This document shows, in pieces, positions 17,560-28,686 of a stretch of DNA of 64,000 nucleotides (positions are counted from its first letter, which is position 1; each line of letters opens with the position of its first letter). The stretch is taken from contig NZ_VIWU01000001.1 of assembly GCF_007994075.1 (NCBI RefSeq), positions 7,254,001-7,318,000 of the forward strand, in the 5' to 3' direction. The DNA comes from Pseudonocardia hierapolitana (lineage in GTDB: Bacteria; Actinomycetota; Actinomycetes; Mycobacteriales; Pseudonocardiaceae). Under the pieces are notes generated by a model. That model made no database searches. It was not told the DNA's origin and was given only the letters and a program-made list of their open reading frames with translations. A program made the position numbers and the translations under genes.

Positions 17560-20220
17560 GTGCAGACCCACGAGATCACCCGTCGGTTCACCGAACACTT
17601 CGTCAACGCCGGCCACACCCGTGTGCCCAGCGCCTCGCTGATCCTCGACGACCCGAACCTGCTCTTCGTCAACGCGGGCATGGTGCAGTTCAAGCCGTAC
17701 TTCCTCGGGCAGGTCCCGCCGCCGTACCCGCGGGCCACCTCAATCCAGAAGTGCGTGCGCACCGGCGACATCGACGAGGTCGGCAAGACCACCCGTCACA
17801 ACACGTTCTTCCAGATGGCCGGGAACTTCTCCTTCGGCGACTACTTCAAGGAAGGCGCGATCGAGCACGCCTGGAACCTGGTCACCGGCAGCCAGGACGC
17901 GGGCGGCTACGGCTTCGACCCGGAACGCATCTGGGTCACCGTCTACCAGGACGACGACGAGGCGATCGCGCTGTGGCGGCGCATCGCCGGGCTGCCCGAG
18001 GAGCGGATCCAGCGCCGCGGCGGCGACGACAACTACTGGGACATGGGCGTGCCAGGCCCGGGCGGCCCGTGCTCGGAGATCTACTTCGACCGCGGGCCGG
18101 AGCACGGCCGCGAGGGTGGTCCCGTCGCCGACGAGGACCGCTACCTCGAGATCTGGAACCTCGTCTTCATGCAGGACGAGCGCGGTGAGCTCTCCCCGAA
18201 GAAGGGGCACCCGCCGATCGGCAGCCTGCCGAAGAAGAACATCGACACCGGCATGGGCATCGAGCGGGTGGCCTACCTGCTGCAGGGCGTCGACAACGTC
18301 TACGAGACCGACCTCGTGCGGCCGGTGATCGCCCGGGCCGAGGAGTTCTCCGGACGCCGCTACGGCGCCGACCACACCGACGACGTCCGGTTCCGGGTGA
18401 TCGCCGACCACGCCCGCTCCGGCGTCCTGATCATCGGGGACGGCGTCACGCCGTCCAACGAGGGCCGCGGCTACGTGCTGCGCAGGCTGCTGCGCCGCAT
18501 CGTGCGCTCGGCCCGGCTGCTGGGCGTGCACGAGCCCGTGCTCGGCCCGTTCGCCGAGGTGGTGCGGGACGCGATGGCTCCGTCCTACCCCGAGCTGGTC
18601 ACCGACTTCGAGCGGATCTCGGCGGTCGTGCGGGCCGAGGAGGAGGCCTTCCTCGCCACGCTCACCGCGGGCTCGCGGATCTTCGACACCGCCGTGGCGG
18701 CCACGAAGCAGGCCGGCGGGAGCCGGCTGGCCGGGGACAAGGCGTTCCAGCTGCACGACACGTACGGCTTCCCGATCGACCTCACGCTCGAGATGGCCTC
18801 CGAAGCCGGGCTCACCGTCGACGAGCAGGGCTTCCGCACGTTGATGGAGGAGCAGCGGGCCCGCGCCAAGGCCGACGCCGCAAAGCACAAGGTGGGCCAC
18901 GGCGACGCCTCGGTCTACCGTTCCGTGCTCGACGCCGCCGGCGGCAGCGAGTTCCTCGGCTACACCGACCTCGTCGCCGAGGGACGCGTGGTCGGTCTCG
19001 TCGTCGACGGCGTGGGCGTGCCCGCCGCGGGCACGGGCACCAAGGTGGAGGTCGTGCTCGACCGCACCCCGTTCTACGCCGAGGGCGGCGGGCAGCTCGC
19101 CGACACCGGCTGGATCCGCGGGGACGGGTTCACCGTCGACGTCGAGGACGTCCAGTCGCCGGTGGCCGGGCTGGTCGTGCACCGCGGCACCGTGACCGCC
19201 GGTGAGGCCCAGGTGGACGCCACCGTCCAGGCCGAGGTCGACACCGGCAGGCGGGCCGCGGTGTCGCGGTCGCACTCGGCCACCCACCTCGTGCACGCGG
19301 GGATGCGCAAGCACCTCGGTGACGCCGCCGCCCAGGCGGGTTCGCTCAACGCCCCCGGCCGGCTGCGGTTCGACTTCACCTCTCCCGGCGGGGCCGTGCC
19401 GACGTCCGTGCTGACCGACGTCGAGGACGAGGTCAACGCCGTCCTGCAGAACGACGAGGAGGTCCGCTGGTTCGTGACCTCCCAGGACGAGGCCCGCAAG
19501 CTGGGGGCGCTCGCGCTCTTCGGCGAGAAGTACGGCGACAAGGTGCGCATCGTCGAGATCGGCGACTACTCCCGCGAGCTGTGCGGCGGCACGCACGTGC
19601 ACCGCTCCGGCCAGCTCGGTCTCGTGAAGCTGCTGTCGGAGGCCTCGATCGGCTCCGGCGTGCGGCGCGTGGAGGCCCTGGTCGGGCTCGACGCGTTCCG
19701 GTTCCTGGCCAAGGAGCACGTGCTGGTCTCCCAGCTGGCCGAGCAGTTCAAGGCCCGGCCCGAGGAGCTGCCCGAGCGCATCGGCGGGATCGTGGAGCGG
19801 CTTCGGCAGGCCGAACGGGAGCTGGAGAAGGTCCGCGCCGACGCGGTGCTCGCCTCGGCCGGCGCGCTCGCCGAGGGCGCCGAGGACGTCGACGGGGTCG
19901 CGCTCGTCGCGGTCGCCGCTCCGGAGGGGGTCGGCGGCAACGACCTGCGCGCGCTCGCCTCCGACGTCCGCGGCCGGCTGGGTGCGCGACCCGGCGTCGT
20001 GGCCCTGTTCTCCGCCGACGGCGAGAAGGTGTCGTTCGTCGTCGCCACCACGGCCGCGGCCCGCGACCGGGGCATCGCCGCCGGGAAGCTCATCCCGGCG
20101 TTCGCCCCGGCCGTCGGCGGGCGCGGCGGTGGCAAGCCCGACCTCGCCCAGGGCGGCGGGACGAACCCCGCCGGCATCCCGGAGGCGGTCACCGCGCTGC
20201 GTTCCGCGCTGCGCGGGTGA
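17560..20220 (+). CDS. alaS: Alanyl-tRNA synthetase
   Basis: An 886-residue cytosolic class II synthetase that charges tRNA-Ala. The N-terminal catalytic core starts at [14 protein letters not shown] and contains NPLLFVNAG-like and [15 protein letters not shown] segments. The editing domain carries the HSATHLVH (HxxxH) and ELCGGTHV zinc motifs. The C-terminal DHHA1/C-Ala domain ends with the Gly-rich [18 protein letters not shown] 17560 is chosen because the protein then begins at the conserved start. The stop overlaps ruvX as GTGA. Confidence 0.97.
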   Translation: MQTHEITRRFTEHFVNAGHTRVPSASLILDDPNLLFVNAGMVQFKPYFLGQVPPPYPRATSIQKCVRTGDIDEVGKTTRHNTFFQMAGNFSFGDYFKEGAIEHAWNLVTGSQDAGGYGFDPERIWVTVYQDDDEAIALWRRIAGLPEERIQRRGGDDNYWDMGVPGPGGPCSEIYFDRGPEHGREGGPVADEDRYLEIWNLVFMQDERGELSPKKGHPPIGSLPKKNIDTGMGIERVAYLLQGVDNVYETDLVRPVIARAEEFSGRRYGADHTDDVRFRVIADHARSGVLIIGDGVTPSNEGRGYVLRRLLRRIVRSARLLGVHEPVLGPFAEVVRDAMAPSYPELVTDFERISAVVRAEEEAFLATLTAGSRIFDTAVAATKQAGGSRLAGDKAFQLHDTYGFPIDLTLEMASEAGLTVDEQGFRTLMEEQRARAKADAAKHKVGHGDASVYRSVLDAAGGSEFLGYTDLVAEGRVVGLVVDGVGVPAAGTGTKVEVVLDRTPFYAEGGGQLADTGWIRGDGFTVDVEDVQSPVAGLVVHRGTVTAGEAQVDATVQAEVDTGRRAAVSRSHSATHLVHAGMRKHLGDAAAQAGSLNAPGRLRFDFTSPGGAVPTSVLTDVEDEVNAVLQNDEEVRWFVTSQDEARKLGALALFGEKYGDKVRIVEIGDYSRELCGGTHVHRSGQLGLVKLLSEASIGSGVRRVEALVGLDAFRFLAKEHVLVSQLAEQFKARPEELPERIGGIVERLRQAERELEKVRADAVLASAGALAEGAEDVDGVALVAVAAPEGVGGNDLRALASDVRGRLGARPGVVALFSADGEKVSFVVATTAAARDRGIAAGKLIPAFAPAVGGRGGGKPDLAQGGGTNPAGIPEAVTALRSALRG

Positions 20221-20642
20221 ACCGGGGGCGGTACCTGGGGATCGACGTCGGCGCCGTCCGGGTCGGGGTCGCGATCTGCGATCCGGGCGGCGTGCTCGCC
20301 ACCCCGCTCGTCACGGTCCCCCGCGACGCAGCCGGCGGCTCCGACCTGCGGGCGATCGCCGCGCTGGTGGCGGAGCACGAGGCGGTCGGTGTCGTCGTCG
20401 GGCTGCCACGCACGCTCACGGGCCGCGAAGGCCCTGCCGCGGAGGCCGCCCGCGCCTTCGCCGACGCGCTCGCCGGCGTGCTCGACGTGCCCGTCGAGCT
20501 GTCCGACGAGCGGCTCACCACCGTCGTCGCCACCCAGCAACTGCGGGAGCGCGGCGTGAAGGGCCGCAAGCAGCGGGCCGTGGTGGACCAGGCCGCGGCC
20601 GTCGCGATCCTGCAGGGCTGGCTGGACGCGCACCGCGGCTGA
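20217..20642 (+). CDS. ruvX: Putative pre-16S rRNA nuclease / Holliday junction resolvase-like protein
   Basis: A 141-residue RNase H-fold protein of the YqgF family, implicated in final 5' processing of 16S rRNA. The first acidic residue is in [28 protein letters not shown] and [10 protein letters not shown] follow, and the last acidic motif is [15 protein letters not shown]. The GTG overlaps the alaS stop. The order alaS-ruvX-mltG is conserved in actinobacteria. Confidence 0.93.
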   Translation: MNRGRYLGIDVGAVRVGVAICDPGGVLATPLVTVPRDAAGGSDLRAIAALVAEHEAVGVVVGLPRTLTGREGPAAEAARAFADALAGVLDVPVELSDERLTTVVATQQLRERGVKGRKQRAVVDQAAAVAILQGWLDAHRG

Positions 20643-20711
20643 TCCGGCCCGCCCCGGGGCCTGCGGCCTCATCCGGATGACCCGCCGATGCGGCGGCGTT
20701 CACCCGATGGC

Positions 20712-20717
20712 TACTCT
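20712..20717 (+). promoter_or_regulatory. -10 element for a probably leaderless mltG transcript
   Basis: TACTCT ends 8 nt before the GTG start of mltG. No ribosome site stands between them, so transcription would begin at or near the start codon. Confidence 0.4.
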
Positions 20718-20725
20718 CCGGTGTC

Positions 20726-22279
20726 GTGAACCCGGACGGATGGGACCACCGACGGCCGCCCCGACCCCCGGGTGCCGGCGAGCGAACCGGTTCTCACCCG
20801 GTCCCGCCGCCCCGGCAGCAGGGCAGGCCGCCGATCCAGCGGAACGGTTCGGGTCCCGTGCTCCGTCCCGGCCCGCTCCCGGAGACGAGCGCGCCCACCG
20901 TGCCGGTGCCCGTCGCGGGCCCCCGGATGCCCGGTGGTGCCCGGCGGCCCGGTCCGCCGGAGTCCGCCCAGCGGCCGGTTCCGCCCGAGTCCACCCAGCG
21001 GCTCGGTCCGTCCGAGGGCGCGGCGCGGCCGCAGAGCGGGCGGCGTGACCTGCCGCCGCCGCCCGACCCGCGCCCCGATCCCGAGCAGGCGGTGGACCGC
21101 CGCGAGGAACCGGCCGCCTCCCCGGTCGCGGAACCCGATCGTGTGCCCGGGAAGAACCCCCGGAAGAAGCGCAAGCGCGCCACGGTGCTCCTGCTCGCGG
21201 TGCTCCTGCTCGGCGGTGTCGCGGCGGGCGGCGTCTACTCGTTCGTCACCTGGTTCGCCGTGCCCGACTTCGAGGGTTCCGGCACCGGCGATGTCGTGAT
21301 CGAGGTGGAGGACGGCGACTCGACCAGGCAGATCGGCGCCGTCCTCGCGGAGAACGGTGTGGTGGCGGCCCCGGAGTCGTTCACCCGCGCGGCCGAGGAC
21401 GAGGAACGCATCCGCGCCGTGCAGCCGGGCTTCTACCAGATGCGCCGGCAGATGTCGGGTGCAGCGGCCGTGGCGATGATGCTGGACCCGGAATCCCGTG
21501 TCGGCGAGCTCGACATCCGAGGCGGCGTGCAGCTCGACGACACGCGGGCACCCGACGGCACGGTCGCACCGGGGGTGCTGAGCCTCATCTCGAAGGCCAC
21601 CTGCGCCCGCCTGGACGGGCAGGAGCGGTGTGTCTCGGCGGACGAGCTGCGCGCCGCCATGACCGACACCGACCCGGCAGCTCTCGGCGTGCCGGAGTGG
21701 GCCCTCGAGGGCGTCGCCGCCGCGGAGCCGCGGCGCAGGCTCGAAGGCCTGCTCGTGCCCGGCCGCTACGACGTGCCGCCCGGCGAGTCCGCCGTCGACG
21801 TGCTGCGCGGCCTGCTCGCCACGTCCGGGGAGCGGCTCGAGGCCGCCGGCCTGGTCGCGGGTGCGCAGAGCATCGGCACCAGCCCGTACGACGTTCTGAC
21901 GATCGCCTCGCTCGTGGAGAAGGAGGCGATCAACCCGGACATGCCGAAGGTGTCGCGGGTGATCTACAACCGGCTCGGCGCCGGCAGGCGGCTCGAGCTG
22001 GACTCGATGGTGAACTACCCCCTCGACCTGCAGGCGCTGCGCACCACCGCGGAGGATCGGGCGCGGCCGGGCCCGTACAACAGCTACGCGGTGGCCGGCC
22101 TCCCACCCACCCCGATCGCGGCGCCCGGCCGGGAGGCGATCGCCGCGGCGCTGGAGCCCGAGCCCGGCCCGTGGCTGTACTTCGTGCGGTGCCAGTCCGA
22201 CGGCACCTCCTGCTTCGCCGAGACGCTCGACGACCACAACGCCAACGTGCGAGCCGCGCGGCAGAACGGGGCCTTCTGA
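20726..22279 (+). CDS. mltG: Endolytic murein transglycosylase MltG
   Basis: A 517-residue membrane enzyme thought to cleave nascent glycan strands and set their length. A ~150-residue Pro/Arg-rich cytoplasmic tail precedes a single membrane span (TVLLLAVLLLGGVAAGGVYS, residues ~152-174). The outer part has a LysM-like region and the YceG catalytic domain, with the glutamate in ASLVEKEAINPDMPKV and the end motif PYNSYAVAGLPPTPIA. The long disordered N-terminus is typical of actinobacterial MltG. Start is GTG. Confidence 0.93.
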   Translation: MNPDGWDHRRPPRPPGAGERTGSHPVPPPRQQGRPPIQRNGSGPVLRPGPLPETSAPTVPVPVAGPRMPGGARRPGPPESAQRPVPPESTQRLGPSEGAARPQSGRRDLPPPPDPRPDPEQAVDRREEPAASPVAEPDRVPGKNPRKKRKRATVLLLAVLLLGGVAAGGVYSFVTWFAVPDFEGSGTGDVVIEVEDGDSTRQIGAVLAENGVVAAPESFTRAAEDEERIRAVQPGFYQMRRQMSGAAAVAMMLDPESRVGELDIRGGVQLDDTRAPDGTVAPGVLSLISKATCARLDGQERCVSADELRAAMTDTDPAALGVPEWALEGVAAAEPRRRLEGLLVPGRYDVPPGESAVDVLRGLLATSGERLEAAGLVAGAQSIGTSPYDVLTIASLVEKEAINPDMPKVSRVIYNRLGAGRRLELDSMVNYPLDLQALRTTAEDRARPGPYNSYAVAGLPPTPIAAPGREAIAAALEPEPGPWLYFVRCQSDGTSCFAETLDDHNANVRAARQNGAF

Positions 22280-22309
22280 CCCCACCCCGGCTGCCCCGCT
22301 CCGGACGGC

Positions 22310-23173
22310 TCACTCCGGTCTGCCGAAGAACCCCGGTGGGGGCAGCGGGGACGGCGTCGTCGACCCGTCGACGGGAACGGTGGCGTCGCGGGCGAACTGG
22401 CGCAGGTCGGAGCCGGCGAGCACCCGGGCCGGGAACGCGTCGCCGGCGGCCCGGCGGGTGAGCTCGTCGACCGGCAGCGGCGCCGCCGACGCGACGAGGA
22501 CGAGGTTGCCGAACCTGCGCCCGTGCAGCAGCTGCGGCACGGCGAGCACCGCGACCTCCGGGAACACCGCCTCTGCCGCGGCGACCTGCGTGCGGGCGAA
22601 GGCGAGCGACCCGCCGTCGGCGACGTTCGCGGCGTAGACCCCGCCGGCGGTGAGGACGGCGCTCGCGGCGCGGACGAACTCCACCGAGGTGAGGTGCGCG
22701 GGCGTCCGCGCGCCCGCGAACACGTCCAGCACCAGCAGGTCGACCGACCCGGCGGCCACGGTGGCGAGTGCGGCCCGCGCGTCGCCGACGGTGACCTCGA
22801 TGCCGGTGCCGTCGGAGGGCAGCCGGGAGGAGACGAGGTCGACCAGGCCCGCGTCCAGCTCGACCACCCGCTGCGGAGACCCGGGACGGGTGGCGGCGAT
22901 GTAACGGGCCAAGGTCCAGGCGCCGCCGCCGAGGTGCAGCGTGCGGAGCGGGGCGGTGGGCGGGGCCACGAGATCGGCGACGTGCGCCAGCCGGCGGACG
23001 TACTCGAACTCCAGGTGCGTCGGGTCGTCGAGGTCGACGTGCGACTGCGCGGTGCCGTCGAGCAGCAGGGTCCAGCCCTGAGGGCGGTCGGGGTCGCCGA
23101 CGAGCTCGGCCATGCCGTGATCCACCTCGGCCGTGACGACCGCCCGCGCCACCCGCAATTCCCGCCGCTCCAC
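22310..23173 (-). CDS. Spermidine-synthase-like methyltransferase-fold protein
   Basis: A 287-residue protein with a Rossmann fold resembling spermidine synthases: motif I LHLGGGAWTLARYIA, ELDAGLVDLV, then VTVGDARAAL and LLVLDVFAGARTP. The usual polyamine-binding aspartates are not clear, and actinobacterial homologues are usually annotated only as spermidine synthase-like. No membrane segments are present. The GTG at 23173 is chosen; an ATG about 20 codons downstream is possible. It is convergent with mltG (30 bp between stops) and occupies the place where aroE usually sits. Confidence 0.75.
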   Translation of the reverse strand: MERRELRVARAVVTAEVDHGMAELVGDPDRPQGWTLLLDGTAQSHVDLDDPTHLEFEYVRRLAHVADLVAPPTAPLRTLHLGGGAWTLARYIAATRPGSPQRVVELDAGLVDLVSSRLPSDGTGIEVTVGDARAALATVAAGSVDLLVLDVFAGARTPAHLTSVEFVRAASAVLTAGGVYAANVADGGSLAFARTQVAAAEAVFPEVAVLAVPQLLHGRRFGNLVLVASAAPLPVDELTRRAAGDAFPARVLAGSDLRQFARDATVPVDGSTTPSPLPPPGFFGRPE

Positions 23174-23267
23174 GCCCCGATCCTGCCCCGTCGGCGCCGC
23201 CGCTGCCCCGCCGGTGGATGCACACACGCCCGACAGTCCGAGCCGGGCGCCCGCGCCGGTCTCGCGG

Positions 23268-23296
23268 TTGTCCACCTCGCGTTCCGGCTGTCCACA
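23268..23296 (+). promoter_or_regulatory. Pair of DnaA-box-like nonamers
   Basis: TTGTCCACC (23268-23276) and CTGTCCACA (23288-23296) each match the actinobacterial DnaA box TTGTCCACA at 8 of 9 positions. They are direct repeats 20 bp apart in the 199-bp gap upstream of the prepilin peptidase. Chance occurrence cannot be excluded. Confidence 0.3.
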
Positions 23297-23372
23297 GTTC
23301 CGCGGCACCCGTCGACCGGCGGCGGCCGGGCGCGGAGCATCGAGGCAGGCACCCGGATGCGCTGGAGGGCTG

Positions 23373-24158
23373 ATGGCGATGGTGCAGGTGGGAACGGCGC
23401 TGCAGGTGGGAACAGCGCTCCACGAGTACGTCCTGCCGGGGAACGCGCCGGTGGGGGTCGCGCTGCCGATCGTGATGTTCGCCGCGGCCGGTGTCATGGC
23501 CGGTGGCGGGGCACGGGTGCTGCTGCGGCGGCTGCGCCGCGGCACACGGATCCCGCCGCCGAGGTGCGAGGCGGGGGTGGCGGCCCTGTGGGCGGCCACG
23601 GGGGTGGCGTGGTCGGCCGGTGCGGTGCCCGCGGTGTGGGTGCCCGCCGTGCTCGGGTTGGGTTGGCTCGCCTTCGCGGCCGGCGTGGTCGACCTGCGGC
23701 AGCGGCGGTTGCCGAACGCCCTCACACTGCCCGCGTTCCCGATCGCGCTGCTGCTCCTGCTGCCGGTGGGGCCTGCGGCCGTGGTCCGGGGCGCGGCCGG
23801 TGCGGCGGTGGCCGTCGCGGTGCACGTGGCGCTCCACCTCGTCGACCGGCGGGCGGTAGGGGCGGGTGATGTGAAGCTCGCCGCCCCGCTCGGTGCGGTG
23901 CTGGCGGCGGTGGCGTGGCCGGCGCTGGCGCTGGCGGCGGTGCTGGCCGCGTGCTTCACCGCGTTGCTCGCCGCGTTGCTCGCCGTGGCCGCCGCGATCG
24001 GCTCGCCGGTGCCCGCGGGGAGCCAGGTGCGGGCGCGGGCGGGGCCGGAGCGGCGGTGGCGTCTCGCCGGGCAGACCGTGCCGCACGGGCCGTCGATGCT
24101 CGCGGCCACCTGGGTCGTCACGGTCGCCCTGCTGGCACTGGGTGCGGGGTCCGGCTGA
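23373..24158 (+). CDS. Prepilin peptidase, A24 family
   Basis: A 261-residue polytopic membrane aspartic protease. Catalytic aspartates are in [10 protein letters not shown] and in the [12 protein letters not shown] (GxGD) motif. At least six hydrophobic segments are seen. The N-terminal methyltransferase domain of classical PilD is missing, as in archaeal/Tad-type enzymes, so it probably only cleaves class III signal peptides. GGAGG stands close to the ATG at 23373; the ATG at 23379 is better spaced and also possible. No pilin genes are nearby. It sits upstream of aroC, a common actinobacterial arrangement. Confidence 0.85.
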   Translation: MAMVQVGTALQVGTALHEYVLPGNAPVGVALPIVMFAAAGVMAGGGARVLLRRLRRGTRIPPPRCEAGVAALWAATGVAWSAGAVPAVWVPAVLGLGWLAFAAGVVDLRQRRLPNALTLPAFPIALLLLLPVGPAAVVRGAAGAAVAVAVHVALHLVDRRAVGAGDVKLAAPLGAVLAAVAWPALALAAVLAACFTALLAALLAVAAAIGSPVPAGSQVRARAGPERRWRLAGQTVPHGPSMLAATWVVTVALLALGAGSG

Positions 24159-24183
24159 CCGGGGAGGTGAGAGAATCGCGATC

Positions 24184-25353
24184 GTGCTGCGCTGGATCAC
24201 CGCCGGGGAGTCCCACGGTCCTGCCCTGGTCGCCGTGCTGGAGGGCATGGTCGCCGGGGTCGAGATCACCACCAAGGAGCTCGCCGCGGAGCTGGCCCGG
24301 CGCCGGCTGGGCCACGGCCGGGGTGCCCGGATGAAGTTCGAGGCCGACGAGCTCGAGGTCATCGGGGGCGTCCGGCACGGTGTCACGCAGGGTGGGCCGA
24401 TCGCGGTCCGCATCGGCAACACGGAGTGGCCGAAGTGGGAGACCGTCATGGCGGCCGACCCCGTCGATCCGGAGTTGATCGCCAACCGGGCCCGCAACGC
24501 TCCGCTCACCCGCCCCCGTCCCGGTCACGCCGACCTCGCCGGCATGACGAAGTACGGCTTCGACGACGCGCGGCCGGTGCTGGAGCGCGCCAGCGCCCGT
24601 GAGACCGCGGCCCGGGTCGTGCTCGGCACGGTGGCGAAGGCGTTCCTGGCCCAGGCCTTCGACGTGGCGGTCGTGTCGCACGTGGTCTCGCTCGGCGCCG
24701 TCGAGGCACCGGAGGGGGAGGCGCCCGGCCCGGGCGACCTGGATCGGGTGGACGCGAGCCCGGTGCGGGCCTGGACGGACGAGGCCACCGCAGCGATGGT
24801 CGCCGAGGTCGACGCCGCGCAGAAGGACGGCGACACCCTCGGTGGCGTCGTCGAGGTGATCGCCTACGGCCTCCCCGTCGGCATCGGCTCGTACGTCCAG
24901 AGCGACCGCAGGCTCGACGCGCGGCTCGCGGGCGCGCTCATGGGGATCCAGGCGATGAAGGGCGTCGAGATCGGCGACGGGTTCCGCACGGCCCGGCGGC
25001 GGGGCAGCGCCGCGCACGACGAGATGGTGCCCGGCGACCCGGTGCGGCGCCTGTCCAACCGGGCCGGCGGCATCGAGGGCGGCATGACCAACGGCGAGCC
25101 GGTGCGCGTCCGCGTCGCGATGAAGCCGATCTCCACGGTCCCGCGGGCGCTGCGCACCGTCGACGTGTCCACCGGCGAGGCCGCGCAGGCGATCCACCAG
25201 CGGTCGGACGTCTGCGCCGTGCCGGCGGCGGGCGTGGTGGCCGAGGCGATGGTCGCCCTCGTGCTGGCCGACGCCGCACTGGAGAAGTTCGGCGGCGACT
25301 CCCTCACCGAGACCCGCCGCAACCTGCGCGGCTACCTCGACGCGATCGGCTGA
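24184..25353 (+). CDS. aroC: Chorismate synthase
   Basis: A 389-residue enzyme that performs the last shikimate step, converting EPSP to chorismate with reduced FMN. It begins [20 protein letters not shown], the family N-terminus. Later signatures include [11 protein letters not shown] and [18 protein letters not shown], with [17 protein letters not shown] near the end. Start is GTG. It heads the aroC-aroK-aroB-aroQ run, though a 574-bp gap separates it from aroK. Confidence 0.97.
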   Translation: MLRWITAGESHGPALVAVLEGMVAGVEITTKELAAELARRRLGHGRGARMKFEADELEVIGGVRHGVTQGGPIAVRIGNTEWPKWETVMAADPVDPELIANRARNAPLTRPRPGHADLAGMTKYGFDDARPVLERASARETAARVVLGTVAKAFLAQAFDVAVVSHVVSLGAVEAPEGEAPGPGDLDRVDASPVRAWTDEATAAMVAEVDAAQKDGDTLGGVVEVIAYGLPVGIGSYVQSDRRLDARLAGALMGIQAMKGVEIGDGFRTARRRGSAAHDEMVPGDPVRRLSNRAGGIEGGMTNGEPVRVRVAMKPISTVPRALRTVDVSTGEAAQAIHQRSDVCAVPAAGVVAEAMVALVLADAALEKFGGDSLTETRRNLRGYLDAIG

Positions 25354-25359
25354 GGCACA

Positions 25360-25377
25360 CCGGGGACCGATCCCCGG
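25360..25377 (+). terminator. Hairpin after aroC
   Basis: CCGGGGA-CCGA-TCCCCGG is a perfect 7-bp stem with a 4-nt loop, 6 bp after the aroC stop. There is no T tract. It probably ends or attenuates the aroC message. Confidence 0.5.
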
Positions 25378-25470
25378 GCCTGGCCGACGGAGCTGTGATC
25401 AGCAGCCTGGTGCGAAACCGGTCGAATGGGGCCGTTCTCGCACCGAATCGATGATCACGGCCGATGGCGG

Positions 25471-25761
25471 TCAGTGCTCGGCGGGGTGATGTCCACCGCG
25501 GCCGCGGTGGGCGCCGGCGTGGAAGGCGGCGGCGCGGTCGGCCTGCCTGCTGAGTTCGCAGCGATCCGCCGAGGCGGTTCTGGTGGGCTCGGGAGCCGCC
25601 TCGGCGCCGAACGCGGCGAACGGTGTGCCGCTGCCGGTGCCGCCGGGCGTGCGCAGCTGCGGTTCGATGTGCGACTGGCGGCGCCGGCGGGGGAGCGGGA
25701 GCTGCTCGCGGGCGGGCGTGGGGCCGTCCGGCGGCGCGGGCGGGTCGTCCGGGTTGGTCAC
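25471..25761 (-). CDS. Hypothetical Pro/Arg-rich 96-residue protein
   Basis: This ORF lies antisense within the aroC-aroK gap. Its third codon positions are over 90% G or C, as expected for a real gene of this genome. The product is polar and low-complexity: TNPDDPPAPPDGPTPAREQ, then an RRRR stretch, and a His/Arg-rich tail. No membrane segment or known domain is seen. GTG 25761 is assumed; an ATG at 25818 in frame would add 19 residues. Function unknown. Confidence 0.42.
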   Translation of the reverse strand: MTNPDDPPAPPDGPTPAREQLPLPRRRRQSHIEPQLRTPGGTGSGTPFAAFGAEAAPEPTRTASADRCELSRQADRAAAFHAGAHRGRGGHHPAEH

Positions 25762-25927
25762 CGATCGCCCTCGCTGCGCGGTTCGCTCTCGCGGTGGGTC
25801 ACCGGCTGCTCCGATCATGCGGAATCGGGGTCCCTGCGCACGATATCCGATGCCCGGTGGGCCCGCCTCGGGGAGCTGCATACGTCCCCGCATCGGGTGT
25901 TCCGTCGCGGTCACTACCCTGGTACCC

Positions 25928-28096
<2,169 letters not shown>

Positions 28097-28324
28097 CCCG
28101 GGGCCGGCCGGGTGCTCGGACCGTTGCCGACGGCGGCCGGTGGTCCGGGCGAAATGATCGATGCGAGGGTGGGCCGAGTGCCTCCGCCGGGGGCGACTCG
28201 CCCGGCTCGCGTCAATCGCTGATCGTTCCCGCGCCGCAGCCAAGCGCTCTCCAGGGTGCACAGCGCGAGCTCAGATCGATCAAGGGGCCACGGCCGGTTT
28301 GGTGCGAGCCCCGGGCCGATGGGC
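28097..28324. other. Intergenic spacer between aroQ and the repeat
   Basis: Apart from the short CCCGG/CCGGG hairpin at 28097-28112, I see no gene, promoter or repeat in these 228 bp. Confidence 0.4.
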
Positions 28325-28428
28325 CTTCGGTGGCGCCGCACATTGTGCGGGCCCTGCAAATGCTGGGGCGGCGCCTTCGGTGGCGCCGCGCATCGTGCGG
28401 GGCCGCCCCTCACGCCTCAAGGGCGCCT
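28325..28428 (+). repeat. Left part of intergenic repeat copy A, interrupted by the IS110 element
   Basis: This stretch matches 54475-54604 of copy B except for about 25 extra bases in B. It holds two tandem variants of TGGCGCCGCGCATCGTGCGG, each able to form a hairpin, and the shared segment GGGCCCTGCAAATGCTGGGG. It ends in CTCAAGGGCGC-CT, the left half of the IS insertion site. Confidence 0.85.
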
Positions 28429-28445
28429 CAGTGTCAGGCTGAGGG

Positions 28446-28640
28446 CTGCTGCTGTTGATCGGCAGCGGTTAGGGTCCGGCCCTGATCACGTGGTGACTCT
28501 CAAGGGCGCTGCCACCGTTGGTTGGCTTGCCGCAGAACTGTCGAGCGTGGTCAGGGTTCGGGCCGGCTGGCCTGACTTGATAGAAGCGTGGGCTAGACGC
28601 CATCCCCTCGACTGAGGTGTGTCCGACCAGCCGACCCGAT
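28446..28640 (+). ncRNA. Predicted bridge RNA of the IS110 element
   Basis: Three structural parts occur in the order known for IS621. First a 5' stem-loop (28449-28454 with 28463-28468). Next a target-binding loop closed by an 11-bp stem (28480-28490 with 28546-28556, one G-U), with an apical hairpin at 28511-28526. Last a donor-binding loop closed by a perfect 7-bp stem (28564-28570 with 28627-28633), with hairpin GGC-TAGAC-GCC at 28591-28601. Guides: left target CTCAAGGGCGC (28499-28509, identical to 28416-28426); right target GCCGCAG (28529-28535, complement of core plus GCGGC); left donor ATAGAAGC (28580-28587, identical to 29732-29739); right donor ACTGAG (28611-28616, complement of CTCAGT at 28427-28432). 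RNA ends are estimates. Confidence 0.82.
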
Positions 28641-28686
28641 CCGGATGCCTGTCTCCTGATCTGGAAGGAAGGACACCCGGACGTTC

